From contig NZ_CP050954.1 of assembly GCF_012273015.1 (NCBI RefSeq), positions 372,001 through 436,000 on the forward strand: a stretch of 64,000 nucleotides of DNA. The letters run 5' to 3'. The notes under the pieces were generated by a model. It had not been told where the DNA came from. It worked only from the letters and a program-made list of their open reading frames with translations, and did no database searches. This DNA comes from Hymenobacter sp. BT18. Its GTDB lineage: Bacteria; Bacteroidota; Bacteroidia; Cytophagales; Hymenobacteraceae. This document shows, in pieces, positions 31,894 through 40,590 of the stretch (position 1 is the stretch's first letter; each line of letters starts with the position of its first letter). Made by a program: the position numbers and the translations under genes.

Positions 31894-33834
31894 ATGAAAT
31901 CAACGATTTTGATGGCATTCGGCTTGTTTTCGGCAGTACTAGCTTGGGCGCGCCCAACGCCCCCCATCCTTACCAGCAGCCCCGATGGCGCCGTGCGCGT
32001 CAGCGTCACGCTCGATGCGGCAGGCGTGCCCCGTTACACGGTTCACTACCGCGACGCGGAGGTGCTACGCCATTCCCGACTGGGCTTGCAGCTCGCAGAA
32101 GCCGATTTCAGCCGAGACCTGCGGCTGGCTGGCGCCGGGAAAGTGGAAATCGTAACGGATAACTACACCCTGCTGAACGACAAGCGCGCAGCTTGCCGCT
32201 ACCAGGCCAACCGCCGCCGCCTCCGCTTCCGTGGCCCCAAAGGCTGGCTGCTCAGTGTTATTTTTCAGGTATCGAACGACGGGGTAGCGTTCCGCTACGA
32301 GGTGGAAGGCCAGTCGAAAGCTGTGCAGCGAGTGGTGGCCGAGCACACCACGTTCCGCCTGCCTACGGTCGCCAAGGGCTGGCTGCACCCGCACGCCGTG
32401 GCCCAAACCGGCTGGGCCAACACCCAGCCCTCCTACGAGGAGTATTACCAAATGGGCATTGCGGCCGGCACACCTTCTCCGCTGGGCCAGGGCTGGTCGT
32501 TTCCGGCCTTGCTTCAGGTGGCAGGCCACTGGGTACTGCTCACCGAAACTGACCTGGACCGGCACTACGCCGGCGCACACCTCAGCCACCTGGCCCCCGA
32601 CGGGGAATACGGTATAGCCTTTCCGCAGGCTCCCGAGCGTACCACGCCCACCGCTCCCCTGCTGCCCGAAAGCGGCCTGCCCTGGCGTACCCCCTGGCGC
32701 GTAGTCATCGTTGGGCCCTCCTTGGGCACCATTGTGGAGTCAACGCTGACCACGGACGTAGCTACGCCGGCCAAGACTAAGGATACTGCTTTCGTGCAAC
32801 CTGGCAAAGCGGCCTGGAGCTGGGCATTGCTCAAGGATGAGTCGGCGGTGTACGAGGTGCAAAAGCGCTTTATCGACTACGCCGCCGACATGAAATGGCG
32901 TTACTGCCTGATTGACGCGCTGTGGGACACGCAGATCGGCTACGAGAAAACCGCCGAGCTGGCCCGCTACGCCCACAGCAAAAACGTCGATCTGCTGCTC
33001 TGGTACAACTCCAACGGCAGCTGGAACCAAGCTCCGCAAACGCCCCTGCGGCGGTTGTTCGAGCCTGACACGCGCCGCCAGGAGTTTGCACGCCTGCAAC
33101 AAATGGGCATCAAAGGCGTGAAAATCGACTTTTTTGGAGGTGATGGGCAATCCTTTATGGCGTACTACCAGGATCTGCTGGAGGATGCCGCCGCCGCCGG
33201 ACTGGTCGTGAACTTCCACGGTACCACTATCCCAAGGGGCTGGACGCGCACCTACCCTAACCTGGTCACGATGGAAGCCGTGCGTGGCTACGAGTTTATC
33301 ACCTTCGAGCAGGCCAACGCCGACCAGCAGCCCTCCCACTGCGCCATGCTGCCCTTCGCCCGCAACGCCATCGGCCCCATGGATTTCACGCCCCTGTGCT
33401 TTTCGGAGCTGCCCGGCGGCATTCGGCGCGCCACCACCAACGGCTTCGAGCTAGCTTTATCGGTGCTGTTTCAGTCGGGTATTCAGCACTACGTGGAAAT
33501 ACCGGAGGGTATGGCCCGGCAGCCCGCCTACGTGGTGGACTTCCTGCGCAACCTGCCCCCGCGCTGGGACGACGTGCGGCTCCTTGACGGCTTTCCCGGC
33601 CAATACGCGGTGCTGGCCCGCCAGGCCCAGGGCAAGTGGTACGTGGCCGGCATCAACGGCACCGAGAAAGAGAGAACCGTCACGCTTGATCTGAGCAAGC
33701 TGGGACCTGTGCAAGGCGGCACGCTCATCACCGAGGGCAGCACCTCCCGCGACTTCAGCACCCGGCACGTCACCGGTTCTTCGCTCACCCTGCCCATCAA
33801 ACCCCACGGCGGCTTCGTGCTGATGCTGGAGTAA
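31894..33834 (+). CDS. Glycoside hydrolase family 97
   Basis: The ATG at 31894 opens a signal peptide (MKSTILMAFGLFSAVLAWAR) for a 646-residue enzyme. The N-terminal beta domain has ILTSSPDGAVRVSVTLDAAG, SNDGVAFRYEVEG and GWSFPALLQV. A TIM-barrel core follows (FIDYAADMKWRYCLIDALWD, LLLWYNSNG) and a C-terminal beta-sheet domain. The catalytic region reads GIKGVKIDFFGGDGQ with Asp412, then NFHGTTIPRGWTRTYPN and Glu461 in TMEAVRG. In this family, members with Asp at this place are retaining alpha-galactosidase-like enzymes, whereas SusB-type alpha-glucosidases use Glu bases. By that rule this copy would be retaining, which is inference. No SusCD pair lies next to it. Confidence 0.9.
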   Translation: MKSTILMAFGLFSAVLAWARPTPPILTSSPDGAVRVSVTLDAAGVPRYTVHYRDAEVLRHSRLGLQLAEADFSRDLRLAGAGKVEIVTDNYTLLNDKRAACRYQANRRRLRFRGPKGWLLSVIFQVSNDGVAFRYEVEGQSKAVQRVVAEHTTFRLPTVAKGWLHPHAVAQTGWANTQPSYEEYYQMGIAAGTPSPLGQGWSFPALLQVAGHWVLLTETDLDRHYAGAHLSHLAPDGEYGIAFPQAPERTTPTAPLLPESGLPWRTPWRVVIVGPSLGTIVESTLTTDVATPAKTKDTAFVQPGKAAWSWALLKDESAVYEVQKRFIDYAADMKWRYCLIDALWDTQIGYEKTAELARYAHSKNVDLLLWYNSNGSWNQAPQTPLRRLFEPDTRRQEFARLQQMGIKGVKIDFFGGDGQSFMAYYQDLLEDAAAAGLVVNFHGTTIPRGWTRTYPNLVTMEAVRGYEFITFEQANADQQPSHCAMLPFARNAIGPMDFTPLCFSELPGGIRRATTNGFELALSVLFQSGIQHYVEIPEGMARQPAYVVDFLRNLPPRWDDVRLLDGFPGQYAVLARQAQGKWYVAGINGTEKERTVTLDLSKLGPVQGGTLITEGSTSRDFSTRHVTGSSLTLPIKPHGGFVLMLE

Positions 33835-33843
33835 CGCTTGACT

Positions 33844-33902
33844 TGAACAATTGAAAAAGCAGCGCCGGGTATAAAGTCCAGGGCTGCTTTTTCAATTGTT
33901 CA
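33844..33902. terminator. Bidirectional terminator between GH97 and Hen1
   Basis: A perfect 20-bp inverted repeat (33844-33863 and 33883-33902; core GAAAAAGCAGC / GCTGCTTTTTC) lies between convergent genes. The T-rich flank occurs on both strands, as in a shared terminator. Confidence 0.8.
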
Positions 33903-33916
33903 TAATTTATTAGCCT

Positions 33917-34014
33917 GTCATGCTGAGCGGAGTCGAAGCATCTCTACTGCTTCGTTGCAGTGCTAATTAGTTAGCCAGAGGTAGAGATGCTTCGACAAGC
34001 TCAGCATGACGTTC
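33917..34014. repeat. Dispersed palindromic repeat (full copy)
   Basis: GTCATGCTGAGCGGAGTCGA and AGCATCTCTACTGCTTCGTT on the left, GAGGTAGAGATGCTTCGACA then AGCTCAGCATGACGTTC on the right, with GCTAATTAGTTAGC near the centre. It sits just beyond the Hen1 stop, next to the shared terminator. Confidence 0.85.
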
Positions 34015-34046
34015 TTAATTCATTTTCACCAATCTTTTGAAAGGTC

Positions 34047-35498
34047 TTACTGCTCAAACACGGCCAACTGTGAGGGGGCACCCACTTCGGGGGCTTCGGG
34101 GCCCAGGGGCTCGATGCGTACCCGGTAGCCGTGGTGCTCGGCCACGCCCTCGGCCCAGGCCGTGAACTGCGCCCTGGTCCACTCGAAACGGTGGTCGTGG
34201 TGACGAAAGTCGCCGGCGGCCAGGGCTTCGTAGCGCTGGTTGTAGTCGGCGTTGGGGGTGGTGACGAGCACGGCACAGGGACGGGCGCGGGCAAACACCA
34301 CCTGCTCAAACGCCGCCAGCCGGCTTTCGTCCAGATGCTCGATAACCTCCACCACGGCCGCCGCGTCGTAGCCGGCCAGGCGGGCATCGTGGTAAAGCAA
34401 AGAGCCCTGCGTGAGCGTGAGCCGCTCGCGCTGGCGCGGAGGCATTTCCGAAACGTGCAGCCGCTGCTGGGCCCGCTCCAGCTCCCGCCACGATACATCC
34501 AGGGCCAAAATATGCTCAATAGCACCATTTTTCAGCAGGCGGCGTACCAGCTTGCCTTCCCCACACCCCAGGTCCAGCACCTGCTTGGCTCCCAGTCGCC
34601 GGATTTCCTCGGCCACGCGGTCCAGGCGCAAGTCGTGGAGGTTTTGCTTGGTCGCCGCATTGGCGTCCGCAGGCGCTACCGCCTCAGCTGCGCTTTCGGA
34701 GTACTCAGGAGTACCAGCCGAGAAGCTGGCAATGGTTTCAGGCGTTTCCTCGTCCAGCGCCTCATCCCCCAGCAGGCGCTCCAGCGTGGGGTTCACGAAC
34801 TCGGCGAAACGCAGGTAGCGGCGCGTGATAAACTCCCGCTCGGGGTGGCGCGGCAGCCACTCGCCCCCGCGCCGCAGCAGCTTTCCGGCTTCCTCCTGGC
34901 TGATCCAGTAGTGCTTGTCGCCCCGGTCCAGCACCGGAATAAGCACGTAGAGGTGGCTCAGCAGATCCTGCAGGCGCAAGGCCGGGTGACGCAGGCGCAA
35001 CGTGAAGTAGCGGCTGTTGCCCCACTCTTGCTGCGTGGGGTCGAGCAGGTGCGTCTCCGTTTCCACTTCGTAGCCCAGCGGGCCGAACAGGCGGCGCAGC
35101 TGCTCGGCGCTGGCGGCGGGCATCACGGCCACGGTGGCTTCGAGGGGCAGCAGCACCTCAGGCAGCGCGGGGCGGTCCTTGCAGGTGCCGTTCATGGCCG
35201 TATTGAAGGCCTTGACCAGGGCCGCGCTCAGAAACGAGGAGGCCACGTAGGGACGGTCGTTTACGTACTGCTCCAGGGCAAAACCTTCCCCGGCCGGCCC
35301 CCGGTGGCTGCGCACCAGCGCCACGGGGTCGATGTCGAGCAGCAGGGCGGCGGTACAGCGCTCTGGGGTGGCTTCGGGATAAAAGATGTGCGCCTGCCCG
35401 CCGGTAATTTCCAGGCTCTGGAGGCGCGCCGGGTTCTTGTGCAGGAGGTAGCCCAGGTCGGTAGCGGGCTGGTGCGTGGTGGTAATGGTAAGTAGCAT
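34047..35498 (-). CDS. hen1: 3'-terminal RNA ribose 2'-O-methyltransferase Hen1
   Basis: The ATG at 35498 gives a 483-residue protein. The N-terminal half is the bacterial Hen1 ligase-activating domain, for example ATDLGYLLHKNP (12-23), FALEQYVNDRPYVASSFLSAAL (73-94) and LDRGDKHYWISQEEAGKLLRRG. The C-terminal half is the methyltransferase: AdoMet motif VLDLGCGEGKL (307-317) and a metal site from Glu384, Glu387 and His388 in VEVIEHL plus a His of the HHDHRFEW segment (431-440). It would methylate the 3'-terminal ribose during Pnkp-dependent repair, protecting the junction from being cut again. In many bacteria hen1 is directly next to pnkp. Here about 7 kb of unrelated genes separate them, but both domains look intact. 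Confidence 0.95.
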   Translation of the reverse strand: MLLTITTTHQPATDLGYLLHKNPARLQSLEITGGQAHIFYPEATPERCTAALLLDIDPVALVRSHRGPAGEGFALEQYVNDRPYVASSFLSAALVKAFNTAMNGTCKDRPALPEVLLPLEATVAVMPAASAEQLRRLFGPLGYEVETETHLLDPTQQEWGNSRYFTLRLRHPALRLQDLLSHLYVLIPVLDRGDKHYWISQEEAGKLLRRGGEWLPRHPEREFITRRYLRFAEFVNPTLERLLGDEALDEETPETIASFSAGTPEYSESAAEAVAPADANAATKQNLHDLRLDRVAEEIRRLGAKQVLDLGCGEGKLVRRLLKNGAIEHILALDVSWRELERAQQRLHVSEMPPRQRERLTLTQGSLLYHDARLAGYDAAAVVEVIEHLDESRLAAFEQVVFARARPCAVLVTTPNADYNQRYEALAAGDFRHHDHRFEWTRAQFTAWAEGVAEHHGYRVRIEPLGPEAPEVGAPSQLAVFEQ

Positions 35499-35601
35499 GA
35501 GGGATAAGGCGGCGGATAGAACACGGCACCGCCCTACTCGGGCAGGCCGGGGCAAGTTACCCATTTCCGCCGGGGTCAAAGCCCCGGCTTACGTCCTCTG
35601 C

Positions 35602-36999
35602 CTACACCTCCTCCCCCGCCAGCAGCCGCCCGTACCAGTGGCCGGAGTCCTTGATGATGCGCTGTTGGGTGGCATAATCGACGTGGACCAGCCCGAAGCG
35701 TGGGTGGTAGCCCTCGGCCCACTCAAAGTTGTCGGTAAACGACCACACGAAGTAGCCATCCACCGGCACACCTTCCTGCCTGGCGCGCAGTACCTGCCCG
35801 ATGCAGGCCCGCAGAAACGCCTGCCGGGCAGGGTCGGGCACGCGGCCATCGGCGGTGAGGGTGTCGGGGAAAGCAGCGCCGTTTTCGGTGACTATCAGGC
35901 GCGGGGCGTTGGAGTAAGCGGCCACTTTCTTGAGCAGGTGGTAGATGCTTTCGGGGTACACCTCCCAGCCCATGCTGGTGATGGGCACACCCCGGCGGCG
36001 GGCACTCACCAGCCGGGCCCACACCAGCGGCACGTAGGGCGCAAACCCAATTACCTCGCGGGTGTAGTTCTGCACGCCCAGGAAGTCGAAGTTGAAGGGC
36101 AAGAGCTTGTCGTCGCTGGGGCGGTGGTAGCGCTCCAGGCGGCGCAGCACGGGCAAATCAGCCACGGGGTAGCCCAGGCCCAGGGCCGGCTCGATGAACA
36201 TCCGGTTGAAGGCCGCATCGGCGCGGCGGGCGGCGGCTTCGTCGCGGGGCAGGCCGGGGCGCCAGGGCTGCACGTGGGAGCCCGAGAAGCTGGTTCCGAT
36301 CTGCGCCCCCGCGGGCAGCGTGGCCCGCAAAGCCCGGCCGCCTTCGGCCTGGGCCAGGGCGGCGTGGTGGGTGGCAGCCAGAAATGCGGCCAGACTGCGG
36401 CGCCCCGGCGCGTGAATACCCAGCAGATGCCCCACCCCCACAAAGGCCAGCGGCTCGTTCAGCACTATCCAGTGCCGCACCCGGTCGCCGAGGCGGCGGG
36501 CCATCAGCTGGGCGTAGTCCGTGAACCAGCCCACCACGTCGCGGTGCGCCCAGCCGCCCTGGCGCTGCAGGGCCGCCGGCAAATCCCAGTGGTAGAGCGT
36601 CACCCAGGGCTCGACACCCCGTTCCAAGCAGCCATCTACCAGCCGATCGTAGAAGTCGAGGCCCGCGGGGTTGGCGGTACCATGCCCCTGCGGCAATACC
36701 CGCGACCAGGCCACCGAAAACCGGAAGTCGGGAATTTGCAGCCCACGCATTAAGTCCAGGTCCTCGGGCCAGCGGTGGTAGAAGTCGGTGGCTACGTCGG
36801 CAGTAGCCCCACCCTTGATGCGCCCGCGGCGGCGTACAAACTCGTCCCAGATGCTGGGTCCTTTGCCCTCCGCCTGCCAGGCTCCCTCCGTTTGGTAAGC
36901 CGCCGCCGAGGTCCCCCAGTGAAAGTCGGCCCCAAAGTCGGCGCGGGAAAAGGCAGCGGGCGTAGTCGGCGGGAAAAACGCCGCGGGCAGATCGGACAT
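35602..36999 (-). CDS. Beta-glucosidase, glycoside hydrolase family 1
   Basis: I chose the ATG at 36999 over the TTG six bases upstream (465 residues). No signal peptide is present, so it acts in the cytoplasm. GH1 features are DFHWGTSAAAYQTEGAW near the N-terminus, acid/base Glu182 in VLNEPLAF, nucleophile Glu372 in IVTENGAAF, NYTREV near 311 and WSFTDNFEWAEGYHPRFGL near the C-terminus. It hydrolyses beta-linked disaccharides or aryl glucosides, with retention. It does not overlap the Hen1 gene, which starts about 100 bases further along the same strand. It may feed the sugar metabolism suggested by the 1-10.7 kb cluster. Confidence 0.94.
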   Translation of the reverse strand: MSDLPAAFFPPTTPAAFSRADFGADFHWGTSAAAYQTEGAWQAEGKGPSIWDEFVRRRGRIKGGATADVATDFYHRWPEDLDLMRGLQIPDFRFSVAWSRVLPQGHGTANPAGLDFYDRLVDGCLERGVEPWVTLYHWDLPAALQRQGGWAHRDVVGWFTDYAQLMARRLGDRVRHWIVLNEPLAFVGVGHLLGIHAPGRRSLAAFLAATHHAALAQAEGGRALRATLPAGAQIGTSFSGSHVQPWRPGLPRDEAAARRADAAFNRMFIEPALGLGYPVADLPVLRRLERYHRPSDDKLLPFNFDFLGVQNYTREVIGFAPYVPLVWARLVSARRRGVPITSMGWEVYPESIYHLLKKVAAYSNAPRLIVTENGAAFPDTLTADGRVPDPARQAFLRACIGQVLRARQEGVPVDGYFVWSFTDNFEWAEGYHPRFGLVHVDYATQQRIIKDSGHWYGRLLAGEEV

Positions 37000-37076
37000 A
37001 GACAAGAGCCGTTAGCTGATGGTAAATAGTGCCAGCTTCGCTCATACGGCAATACTCAACGAATAGCTATGCGCTG

Positions 37077-38087
37077 TTAATGGCGCTTGCGGCCCAGCTG
37101 CTCCATCAGCAGCCGGTCGATGATGCGGCCGGTTTCATCGGGGTAGTCGACCGGAATGGGCCGGCCGAAGCGCAGCCACTCTTCTACCCCGGTTAGGTGC
37201 TTGTCCTTGAGGCTTTTCACTACGGGCACGCCCAGGTGCGCCAAAGAAGCGGCGTTGCAGGCCTGCTCGTACTGGTTTTTCATGGGCACCACCAGCAGCT
37301 TCTTGCCCAGGTACAGGGCCTCGGCGGGCGTCTCGAAACCGGCTCCGCAAAACACGCCGGCGCTACGGGACAGGCTGTCGGTGAAGGCGGCTCCGCTCAC
37401 CGGGCGCACCCGCACGTTGCCGTGCCGGGACTCCTGCTGGCTGTGCTTGCTGAACACTTCCCAGGCCACGTCGCGGCTGATGTAGCGCAGGCGGTTTACC
37501 AGGGTTTCCTCATCGTAGGCGGGCAGGTACACTGTGTAGTGGCCGTCGTTTTGCGGGGTCAGCTCGCGCACTTGGCGGCGGATAACGGGGGTGAAGGTGT
37601 GCTCATCGTAACGCTCGAAGTGAAACCCGTAGTGGGCTGTAGAGGGTGCGTAGTGACGGAGCACGGCGTGGCCTACCGGGTCGGGCCGCCGGGGGCGTGG
37701 AGCTTCGGGGCCCAGCACGGCGCTCTGATGGCTGAGGGCCACGCAGGGCACCTGCCGCAGTCGGCACGCCCACGCCGATACCGGCTCAAAGTCATTTATC
37801 ACCAAGTCATAGTCCTTCACTGGCAGCTCCCGGGTTTCGCGCAACAGGGCCGGCGCATTCAGCTGGGCAAAGGTTTTGCTGAAGCTGATGCCCCCGCTTT
37901 TGCCGAAGATAAAGCCCATGCCGTGGCAACGGTAGCGCACCGGGTAGGGCAGCTGAATATCGGACGGCGGGCCGCTGATGAGCACGTCGAGGTGGCTGGC
38001 GCGCTCCTGCAGCAGGGGCACAATATCGAGGGAACGAGCCAGGTGGCCGTTGCCGGTGCCCTGGATAGCATATAGAATACGTAGCAT
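37077..38087 (-). CDS. MurG-like glycosyltransferase (GT-B fold)
   Basis: The ATG at 38087 gives 336 residues starting MLRILYAIQGTGNGHLARSL, the Gly-rich N-terminal loop of GT-B enzymes that transfer sugars to lipid acceptors. Other family-like segments are DYDLVINDFEPVSAW (about 90-104), VFCGAGFETPAEALYLGKKLLVVPMKNQYEQACNA (about 248-282; donor-binding region like MurG and DGDG synthase) and the hydrophobic start. The gene follows an LpxH-like phosphoesterase gene on the same strand (93 bases between them), a pairing common in Bacteroidota. A role in making a glycosylated membrane lipid is likely, but the sugar and lipid are not readable. Confidence 0.82.
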   Translation of the reverse strand: MLRILYAIQGTGNGHLARSLDIVPLLQERASHLDVLISGPPSDIQLPYPVRYRCHGMGFIFGKSGGISFSKTFAQLNAPALLRETRELPVKDYDLVINDFEPVSAWACRLRQVPCVALSHQSAVLGPEAPRPRRPDPVGHAVLRHYAPSTAHYGFHFERYDEHTFTPVIRRQVRELTPQNDGHYTVYLPAYDEETLVNRLRYISRDVAWEVFSKHSQQESRHGNVRVRPVSGAAFTDSLSRSAGVFCGAGFETPAEALYLGKKLLVVPMKNQYEQACNAASLAHLGVPVVKSLKDKHLTGVEEWLRFGRPIPVDYPDETGRIIDRLLMEQLGRKRH

Positions 38088-38180
38088 CAGAAAACGAAAC
38101 GGTGGGCCGAAAGCAGGCCGACACGCAGCCCCGGGCTTTTCGGCGGTAGCCAGCCCGACCGGCAAGATGCGGCAAATTTT

Positions 38181-39077
38181 CTATTCCTGCGCAGGCGCCG
38201 GGCGCAGGCTGAGCTCGGCCAGCAAGCCCTGCAGCAGAGCGGCCGGGGCGGCATCGGCAGCCCGGTCGGTATCGTCTGCCTCGTCAGCACTGGGGTCGGG
38301 GGCCGAGAGCTGCATACGCGGGTCGTCGGCGTAGCGGTACAGGTGCCAGCCTTCGGCCGCGGTGTACTCCAGAGCGGTGAGGTTTTCTATCCAGTCGCCG
38401 GAGTTCAGGTACTGGACCGGGCCATGGGCCGTAGTCAGCGTTTTGATGTCGGGGCAGTGAATGTGGCCGCAGGCCACGAACTGGTAGCCCCGCTCCCCGG
38501 CAATGTCGGCGGCAGTCTGCTCGAAGTCTCCCACCAGGCGCACCGCGCTTTTCACCCGGTCTTTCACCGCCTTCGACAACGCCACGCGGGGCCGGCCCAG
38601 CTTCTGCAGCCCAAAGTTGACGAGGCGGTTGAGCAGAATCAGCAAGTCGTAGCCGTGGCCGCCCAGACGGGCCAGCCAGCGGGCGTGGCGCATGGTCACG
38701 TCGAATACGTCGCCGTGGAAAAACCAGGCCCGGCCATGGGGCAGCTCCAGCACCAGCTTGTTGTCGATGGTGAGGGCCCCGAGGCGGGTGCCGGCAAATT
38801 TGCGCAGCAGCTCGTCGTGGTTGCCGGTGAGGTAGTAGATGCGGGTACCCTTGGCGGCCAGCCCGGCCAGGTGGCGCACGACGCGCATGTGCGCGGCCGG
38901 CCAGTAGCTTTTGCTGAACTGCCAGATATCCACAATGTCGCCGTTGAGCACCACGGTTTGGGGTCGGATGCTTTTCAGGTACCGCAGCAGCTCCGCGGCG
39001 TGGCAGCCGTAGGTGCCCAGATGCACATCCGACACCACCACTACCTCCACGCGACGACGACGCAATTTCCCTTTCAT
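38181..39077 (-). CDS. LpxH-like UDP-2,3-diacylglucosamine pyrophosphatase / metallophosphoesterase
   Basis: The ATG at 39077 gives a 298-residue metallophosphoesterase. All dimetal motifs are visible: VVVSDVHLGTYG (D18, H20), LNGDIVDIW (D49), YLTGNHDELL (N84, H85), FFHGDVFD and FVACGHIHCPD. The insert of Arg and hydrophobic residues after HGDVFD, with RHARWLARLGGHGYDLLILLNRL, resembles the lipid-binding cap of LpxH-like enzymes. The C-terminus is an acidic low-complexity tail. It would remove a phosphate or UMP group from a lipid precursor. Association with the downstream glycosyltransferase suggests a two-step lipid head-group pathway. True LpxH function is not certain because canonical LpxH is shorter and lacks the tail. 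Confidence 0.85.
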   Translation of the reverse strand: MKGKLRRRRVEVVVVSDVHLGTYGCHAAELLRYLKSIRPQTVVLNGDIVDIWQFSKSYWPAAHMRVVRHLAGLAAKGTRIYYLTGNHDELLRKFAGTRLGALTIDNKLVLELPHGRAWFFHGDVFDVTMRHARWLARLGGHGYDLLILLNRLVNFGLQKLGRPRVALSKAVKDRVKSAVRLVGDFEQTAADIAGERGYQFVACGHIHCPDIKTLTTAHGPVQYLNSGDWIENLTALEYTAAEGWHLYRYADDPRMQLSAPDPSADEADDTDRAADAAPAALLQGLLAELSLRPAPAQE

Positions 39078-39214
39078 AGGCAGACTGTTACAGCGGGCAC
39101 AACCTGCCCGCAAAGCAACAGCACGCACAGCCAGAAGAAGTTATGCGGGCATTATGTGTGCTTTATGCTTGCGTGAACCGGCACGCCGATAGTGCGGGTG
39201 TGCAGGCACTTTCT

Positions 39215-39222
39215 TACCTTTG
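39215..39222 (+). promoter_or_regulatory. -7 promoter element (TACCTTTG)
   Basis: TACCTTTG fits TAnnTTTG, 49 bases before the start of the following secreted protein gene. No convincing -33 element was seen. Confidence 0.4.
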
Positions 39223-39270
39223 TCCAGTAAATACGGCTCTTCAACTTCGTTTTGTCTAATTATTTCTTGC

Positions 39271-39822
39271 ATGAAACAGTTTTTCCTCCTGCTGGCTCTG
39301 TTCTCCACGCTGGCTGCCTCGGCCCAGGTGAAAACGGAGCGTAAAAAGTACCTGCGCCCGAAAAAAGACGAGGAGTGCCAGTACGTGCAGAACGTAACCA
39401 AGAACACCGATGAGGACGCCGAAGTATCGGCCAGCGTGACGCGCCTGGCGTACCGGCCCTACACGGAGTTGCTGCTGGAACTGAACGAGCAGCGCAAGTA
39501 CAGCACCTGGGCCGACTCTGCCTACCAGCGCCGCCTCAATAACCTGCCGGCCGGCGGGGTGCTGATTGTGACAATGCTGCGCCGGGGCTCCACTAATGCC
39601 AACCCCTCTTACCTGAGTTTGGTGGTAAAGGATAAGGACGAAAAAGAGCTGCTCAACATTCCCTCCCTACCCGATGGGGACGGCCGCTTCTGGAACCGGG
39701 ACCTGTATAAGAGCCAGCGCACTATCCCATTTGTTAAAACTCCCGAACCCCAGGCTTTGCGCGTTATTATCAATGACGCCAAGCTGAAAGAAGACTTCGA
39801 GTACATCGTAAACACGCAGTAA
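39271..39822 (+). CDS. Secreted protein of unknown function
   Basis: I chose the ATG at 39271, which begins a clear signal peptide (MKQFFLLLALFSTLAASAQ). The 183-residue product continues with a basic segment (VKTERKKYLRPKKDEECQYV) and a likely beta-rich domain (SASVTRLAYRPYTELLLELNEQRK, GGVLIVTMLRRGSTNANPSYLSLVVKDKD, IPFVKTPEPQALRVIINDAK). I do not recognise the family. Single-gene transcription is supported by a promoter element upstream and a perfect terminator downstream. It may be a periplasmic or surface protein peculiar to Hymenobacter relatives. Confidence 0.75.
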   Translation: MKQFFLLLALFSTLAASAQVKTERKKYLRPKKDEECQYVQNVTKNTDEDAEVSASVTRLAYRPYTELLLELNEQRKYSTWADSAYQRRLNNLPAGGVLIVTMLRRGSTNANPSYLSLVVKDKDEKELLNIPSLPDGDGRFWNRDLYKSQRTIPFVKTPEPQALRVIINDAKLKEDFEYIVNTQ

Positions 39823-39840
39823 GCATACAGATATACCCAA

Positions 39841-39880
39841 ATGAAAAGCCCCGTTTTCACCTGAAAACGGGGCTTTTCAT
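39841..39880. terminator. Perfect bidirectional terminator
   Basis: A perfect 19-bp stem (39841-39859 and 39862-39880; core AAAAGCCCCGTTTTC) has a two-base centre. A and T runs flank it on both strands. It serves the convergent secreted-protein and Nudix genes. Confidence 0.9.
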
Positions 39881-39905
39881 TATATACACAAATGAGCAAC
39901 ATGGT

Positions 39906-40421
39906 TTATTCTCGGCGTAGCTGCGCCCATTGCACGGCAGCATAGGTCTTGGCATCCAGGAAGCGCTGCGCCAGCATTTCCTCCCAGGTCAGGGCCACGA
40001 CATCCAGCTTTTCGCCCTCACTGGCCAGCCCTCCACCGGCTCCCGTTTGCTGGCTGACCTCGGCGTAGAATACGCTCATCAGCTCGGCGCTGGTGCCGGG
40101 CGAGGCGTAGAACTCGGCCAGGGGCTCCAGGTGGTCCACGTCGTAGCCCAACTCTTCCTGCAGCTCCCGCCGGATGGCTATTTCGGGACTTTCACCGGGG
40201 TCGAGCATGCCGGCCGGAATTTCCAGCACCTGGTCTTCGGGACCAATACGGTACTGACGCACGAACAGGTAGCGCTGTTGCGTGGTATCCAATACCAGGG
40301 CTGCCACGGATTTGCCCGGCTCGAACCGTTCCCGCTTGTGCTGCTCGTCGCCGTCTTGCAGGGTGAGCAGGCGTAGCTTGAAATGGCCGTCGTAGACGAG
40401 TTTCTGATCGGTGATTTGCAT
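39906..40421 (-). CDS. Nudix hydrolase, ADP-ribose pyrophosphatase-like
   Basis: This 171-residue protein has a complete Nudix box GMLDPGESPEIAIRRELQEELGY, with all Gly, Glu and Arg positions that bind Mg and the pyrophosphate. The N-terminal beta strands (KLVYDGHFKLRLLTLQDGDEQ), VAALVLDTTQQRYLFVRQYR and the segment LAEFYASPGTSAELMSVFYA are typical of ADP-sugar pyrophosphatases. It would hydrolyse ADP-ribose or ADP-sugars to AMP and a sugar phosphate, a housekeeping function. It could clear ADP-ribose released by the DraG-like enzyme elsewhere in the window, but no direct link is visible. Confidence 0.93.
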   Translation of the reverse strand: MQITDQKLVYDGHFKLRLLTLQDGDEQHKRERFEPGKSVAALVLDTTQQRYLFVRQYRIGPEDQVLEIPAGMLDPGESPEIAIRRELQEELGYDVDHLEPLAEFYASPGTSAELMSVFYAEVSQQTGAGGGLASEGEKLDVVALTWEEMLAQRFLDAKTYAAVQWAQLRRE

Positions 40422-40590
40422 AAGAACAAAGGGCTACTGGCCAGCGCCAGGAAGTGAATAGCTACCGAAGTATACTGCCCGCGGCCGAGCACTGGTTGCC
40501 TGCCGGGAGCATTTGCCACAAATATGCGACCTTTGCCCACTCATTGCGGCCGGCGTTCCTCTTCGGAGCCAGGCCATTTTTTTCTGTTTG

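Noticed and set aside
34131..35495. 454-codon plus-strand frame over hen1
   Set aside because: Shadow frame of Hen1 with no recognisable domain.
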